Below, one piece after another: positions 63,807 to 64,000 of a stretch of 64,000 nucleotides of DNA; positions within the stretch are counted from its first letter, which is position 1; each line of letters begins with the position of its first letter. Both the position numbers and the translations under genes were made by a program. The notes under the pieces are model-generated. The model did not search any database. It was not told the origin of the DNA and worked only from the letters and a program-made list of their open reading frames with translations. Source of the DNA: Streptomyces sp. ICBB 8177 (GTDB taxonomy: Bacteria > Actinomycetota > Actinomycetes > Streptomycetales > Streptomycetaceae); NCBI RefSeq assembly GCF_003144095.1, contig NZ_NSKH01000018.1, positions 1,949,531-2,013,530 of the forward strand, read 5' to 3'.

Positions 63807-64000
63807 GTGAGCGGGCGGCGTCGGGTGTTCCGTTTCGTGGAGTGGACGTTGCGGCCCGACCGGGACGAGGACGCTCCGCCGGTGACGTACGCCTTGCGCT
63901 GCCTGACCCTTCGGGACGACGACAGTGAGTGCGGGGCGCGGTCGCGGGCGAGTACGGATCCGTGCGTGCCGCAGGAGTGGGCGTTCGGGCATCTGCGGGC
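63807..64000 (+). CDS. DUF7848-like small protein, N-terminal part (runs off the window)
   Basis: From GTG 63807 the frame reads SGRRRVFRFVEWTLRPDRDE, VTYALRCLTLRDDDSECGA and CVPQEWAFGHLRA to the window end, with GGCGAGG 4 bases upstream. The F-R-F-V-E-W-T-L-R-P-D start and W-A-x-x-H pattern resemble the small Streptomyces DUF7848-type proteins often found beside DUF397 genes. Incomplete, so family assignment is provisional. Confidence 0.55.
   Translation, partial: MSGRRRVFRFVEWTLRPDRDEDAPPVTYALRCLTLRDDDSECGARSRASTDPCVPQEWAFGHLR

Overview
The window is very GC-rich actinobacterial DNA and almost certainly comes from the chromosome of Streptomyces or a close relative (Streptomycetaceae). The evidence is GTG/TTG starts, a mycothiol-conjugate amidase (Mca), the actinobacterial acyl-CoA carboxylase set with an epsilon subunit, a probable MmpB-type small membrane protein, an LAxTG sortase substrate, a GAF-GGDEF protein beside hutH, and DUF397/DUF4307/DUF7848-type proteins. 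From memory, much of the gene order matches one core segment of the S. coelicolor chromosome; I could not check this by alignment.

Layout. 1-3.1 kb: two aldehyde dehydrogenases (one cut by the window edge) and deoC. 3.1-4.4 kb: gene-poor, repeat-rich spacer with a decayed gene. 4.4-12.2 kb: PH-domain-like membrane protein, Cys-cluster/pentapeptide protein, phosphosugar mutase, purine nucleoside phosphorylase, GGCT-like protein, LpdA-type flavoprotein and a DeoR regulator. DeoC, the mutase and the phosphorylase form a (deoxy)nucleoside salvage route, and deoC and the phosphorylase gene share an identical 12-bp palindrome upstream. 12.2-18.6 kb: propionyl/acetyl-CoA carboxylase locus (biotin-carrying alpha subunit, Maf, MmpB-like peptide, epsilon, beta) and BirA. 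18.7-24.7 kb: adenylate cyclase, enoyl-CoA hydratase, diguanylate cyclase, HutH, LAxTG protein and an acidic protein. 24.8-29.7 kb: L,D-transpeptidase, a degenerate MacB-like ABC pair, DUF2165 and GYD proteins. 30.1-37.4 kb: MsrA, cystathionine gamma-synthase, sigma factor plus small membrane protein, MarR, threonine dehydratase, DrrAB-type exporter, GreA. 37.7-42.8 kb: DUF4307 protein, Mca, small membrane protein, large STAND-TPR ATPase.

42.9-45.6 kb is an accessory insertion: the tail of an RsbW-like ATPase gene, a truncated IS5-type transposase, and a lower-GC gene encoding a PD-(D/E)xK-like nuclease, a four-cysteine zinc knuckle and a DUF2075 helicase. The last is the best candidate for an undescribed defence gene. 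45.7-53.6 kb: DUF255 thioredoxin-like protein, TetR plus MFS exporter, lipoprotein, HlyIII protein, GTP-dependent PEP carboxykinase. 53.6-60.4 kb: alanine-type aminotransferase and a divergent D-amino-acid catabolic locus (D-aminoacylase, deaminase, PfkB kinase, IclR, RidA) around a 19-bp palindrome. 60.4-64 kb is a decay zone: frameshifted VOC gene, DinB-like fragment, TetR/SDR pair, two broken DUF397 genes and a partial DUF7848-like gene.

No tRNA, rRNA or CRISPR array was seen. Several families of inverted repeats lie in the spacers. All homology statements are read from motifs, not from database searches.
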